A stretch of DNA of 64,000 nt. Source: Flavobacterium wongokense. GTDB lineage: Bacteria > Bacteroidota > Bacteroidia > Flavobacteriales > Flavobacteriaceae. The notes under the pieces were generated by a model. That model was not told the DNA's origin. It did no database searches and saw only the letters and a program-made list of their open reading frames with translations. This document shows positions 62,467 through 64,000 of the stretch, in pieces; the stretch's first letter is position 1, and the number at the start of each line of letters is the position of its first letter. Location of the stretch: the NCBI RefSeq assembly GCF_021608265.1, contig NZ_JAKIHP010000007.1:55864-119863 (forward strand), written 5' to 3'. The position numbers and the translations under genes are program-made.

Positions 62467-63699
62467 TTGAAATTAGAATATTTTATAGCGAAACGACTCA
62501 TTACTGCTAAAGACCATAAAAGTAGTATTTCTGCGCCAATAATAAAAATTGCCATAACCGCAATTGCTTTGGGAATGATTATGATGATTGTCTCCATCGC
62601 CACGGGAATTGGCCTGCAGCAAAAAATACGCCAAAAAGTTTCTGCCTTCAATGGCCATATAATCATTTCGGGTTATAATGACAACAATTCCGATGTGAGC
62701 ACTGATCCGATTTCAATCCATCAGAAATTCTACCCAAAATTTAAAGAAGTCGACGGGATACAGCACATACAGGCCGTAGCCAGCAAGGCCGGGATGATTA
62801 GGACTGAAGCTGCTTTTGAAGGGATTATCTTCAAAGGCGTTGGAAAGGATTATCAAACCGATAACCTCAAGGAATATTTGGTCGAAGGCCGTTTGCCCAA
62901 TTTCAAATCGACCCTCAACGAAGAAACCCTCATTTCGCAATATTTATGCAATCGATTAGGACTGAAGCTCGGAGACAGGTTTGTAACTTATTTTATGAAG
63001 GAAGACAGCGAAGGATACAATCTCCGCAATTTCAAGATTGTCGGAATCTACAACTCAGGCTTTCAGGAATTCGACGCCAATTATGTCATTGGCGACATCC
63101 GGCACATACAAAGAATCAACAAATGGAAACCCGACGAAATTGGCTCGTTCGAGGTTTTTGTAGACGATTTCACCCAAATAGAAAGCAAAGGCCAGCAGGT
63201 TTACCAGGAAACATCCTCTACGCTCGATTCGCAAACTATAGTCGAAAAATACTATTATATATTCGAGTGGCTCAAACTGTTTGATTTCAATATCATTGTC
63301 ATCCTTATTGTTATGATAGCCGTTTCTACCATCAATATGGTTGTCGCACTATTGGTATTGATTTTGGAACGAACCCAAATGATAGGAATCCTAAAATCAC
63401 TCGGTGCCAATAATTGGTCCGTCCGAAAAATATTCCTTTACAATGCAGCTTATTTGATTGGCCGCGGATTGCTTTGGGGAAACATTATCGGAATCGGTTT
63501 GCTGCTACTTCAAAAATATTTCGGAATCATCAAACTCAACCCCGAAAGTTATTACGTCAACGTAGCGCCGGTCGACATCAACCTGCTCTACATACTCGCG
63601 CTCAACATAGGAACAGTGGCAATATGTTTATTGGTGCTGCTCATTCCTTCTTATATCATTACCAAAATTTCCCCTTCCAAATCCATTCGCTTTGAATAG
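62467..63699 (+). CDS. FtsX/LolC-type ABC transporter permease, TTG start
   Basis: This 410-residue inner-membrane protein has one N-terminal segment (about 25-45), a large periplasmic MacB-like domain (about 50-260) and three C-terminal membrane segments (about 275-300, 320-345 and 375-400), the layout of LolC/LolE and MacB-type permeases. The start at TTG 62467 gives MKLEYFIAKRLITAKDHKSS, the usual beginning of flavobacterial homologues as I recall them; no ATG is nearby. The ATPase partner is not in the window. It may take part in lipoprotein release. Confidence 0.87.
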   Translation: MKLEYFIAKRLITAKDHKSSISAPIIKIAITAIALGMIMMIVSIATGIGLQQKIRQKVSAFNGHIIISGYNDNNSDVSTDPISIHQKFYPKFKEVDGIQHIQAVASKAGMIRTEAAFEGIIFKGVGKDYQTDNLKEYLVEGRLPNFKSTLNEETLISQYLCNRLGLKLGDRFVTYFMKEDSEGYNLRNFKIVGIYNSGFQEFDANYVIGDIRHIQRINKWKPDEIGSFEVFVDDFTQIESKGQQVYQETSSTLDSQTIVEKYYYIFEWLKLFDFNIIVILIVMIAVSTINMVVALLVLILERTQMIGILKSLGANNWSVRKIFLYNAAYLIGRGLLWGNIIGIGLLLLQKYFGIIKLNPESYYVNVAPVDINLLYILALNIGTVAICLLVLLIPSYIITKISPSKSIRFE

Positions 63700-63713
63700 G
63701 GCCGAGCGTTAAG

Positions 63714-63735
63714 AAATAGGCCAGTGGCCTATTTT
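63714..63735 (+). terminator. Permease gene terminator
   Basis: A 9-bp stem, AAATAGGCC/GGCCTATTT, with a 3-base loop and trailing Ts. Confidence 0.8.
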
Positions 63736-63800
63736 AGTGAAGGAGCCAGGAGGCGCGTTGGATTTAGGAGCACAACATTTTTACTTTTAAGATGTTTTCA

Positions 63801-63843
63801 CCCGCTGTCCGCGCTACATGGTAGCTTGCTTCCATCGGGGCTA
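63801..63843 (+). repeat. Dispersed repeat, short-hairpin variant (copy 4)
   Basis: CCCGCTGTCCGC, hairpin GCTAC-ATG-GTAGC, then CCATCGGGGCTA, 40 of 42 bases identical to 7554-7595. The usual TAGGAGC start is 42 bases further upstream (63752-63758), separated by an insert carrying an AACAT/ATGTT pair. No ORF is visible in the 300 bases to the right edge. Confidence 0.8.
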
Positions 63844-63937
63844 TTAGACCCGTTTTTGAAAATACCGACGAACTGCAATGGCTAAATAGCAAGTTATCAA
63901 CATCTTAAAAAAAGATTCAAAAAAGAGCAAAAAAGAT

Positions 63938-63969
63938 TTGGATGTAGAAGATATTAGTTTTTATATTTG
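63938..63969 (+). promoter_or_regulatory. Strong promoter reading out of the window
   Basis: TTG (63938-63940), a 21-base spacer, TATATTTG (63962-63969): full consensus, preceded by phased A-tracts (about 63907-63935) of the kind found upstream of strong stable-RNA promoters. The transcript would start near 63976. The product lies beyond the edge. Confidence 0.65.
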
Positions 63970-64000
63970 CACCCCGCAAGAGAGGGATTGTTCATTGCTA

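Noticed and set aside
1..64000. CRISPR array, prophage, insertion sequence, integrative element, tRNA or rRNA gene
   Set aside because: No regularly spaced repeats, transposase, integrase, phage structural genes or cloverleaf/rRNA sequence were seen; the repeats present are single dispersed copies or very short tandem units.

Overview
The window reads as chromosomal DNA of a Flavobacterium-like member of the Bacteroidetes. The evidence is the low GC content, start codons preceded by A-rich stretches instead of Shine-Dalgarno sites, many promoters of the flavobacterial form TTG-N18..23-TAnnTTTG, a gldA gliding gene, GLPGLI and GIN-head proteins, and several proteins with type IX secretion (T9SS) C-terminal tails. 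Nearly all of it is ordinary coding sequence. No phage, insertion sequence, CRISPR array, tRNA or rRNA gene is visible, but several families of short dispersed repeats sit between genes and sometimes inside them.

Layout. 1-5.6 kb: edge of a secreted surface protein, a deoxynucleoside kinase with a secreted partner, and a GLPGLI protein paired with an outer-membrane receptor-like barrel. 5.6-12.3 kb: a methionine/SAM block, with metK on the minus strand and a split metH plus metF on the plus strand. The 535-bp divergent region carries what I read as two different SAM riboswitch classes, SAM-II facing metK and SAM-I facing metH. 12.3-15.1 kb: a PagL-like outer-membrane deacylase, a GIN-head lipoprotein and gldA. 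15.1-18.5 kb: an aromatic amino-acid operon (pheA, an aminotransferase, a fused DAHP synthase/chorismate mutase). It is preceded by a 29-residue ORF very rich in Phe and Tyr and by a strong intrinsic terminator, which together look like a classical ribosome-mediated attenuator. 18.5-30.6 kb: a secreted protein of unknown function, rsgA, dtd, three tandem DUF3857/transglutaminase-like proteins, a MazG-like pyrophosphohydrolase, aroA (TTG start) and queA.

30.6-45 kb: a T9SS beta-propeller protein, kynU, a T9SS zinc metalloprotease, an arginase/agmatinase-family enzyme, a glycine-zipper lipoprotein, a DUF1801 protein, a DUF2975 membrane protein with its small XRE regulator and a probable twin operator, a DinB-like protein, a membrane-anchored penicillin-acylase-family enzyme, a CxxC membrane protein and kmo. 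45-50 kb, minus strand: a leucine-rich-repeat T9SS protein, a DUF4440 lipoprotein and a cupin; then a HerA-like ATPase with a DUF486 membrane protein. 50.4-56.2 kb: a seven-gene TonB energisation operon (exbB, exbD, exbD, tonB, a small membrane protein, a phosphate-binding-type lipoprotein, a TPR protein). 56.2-63.7 kb: queE, a secreted TonB-C-domain protein, a DUF2059 protein, a class-V aminotransferase, a YfiT-like DinB protein with a methyltransferase, a YkgJ protein with a PH-domain protein, a NamZ-like DUF1343 lipoprotein and an FtsX/LolC-type permease. The right edge ends in a strong-looking promoter that reads out of the window.

The observations most worth following are the Phe/Tyr leader-peptide attenuator (with tyrA missing from the operon it controls), the back-to-back SAM riboswitches of different class, the modular dispersed repeat with interchangeable hairpins (one copy lies between the SAM-I aptamer and metH), the same AT-rich repeat found in frame inside both metH and aroA, and the paired 14-bp operator-like repeats in front of DUF2975-XRE.
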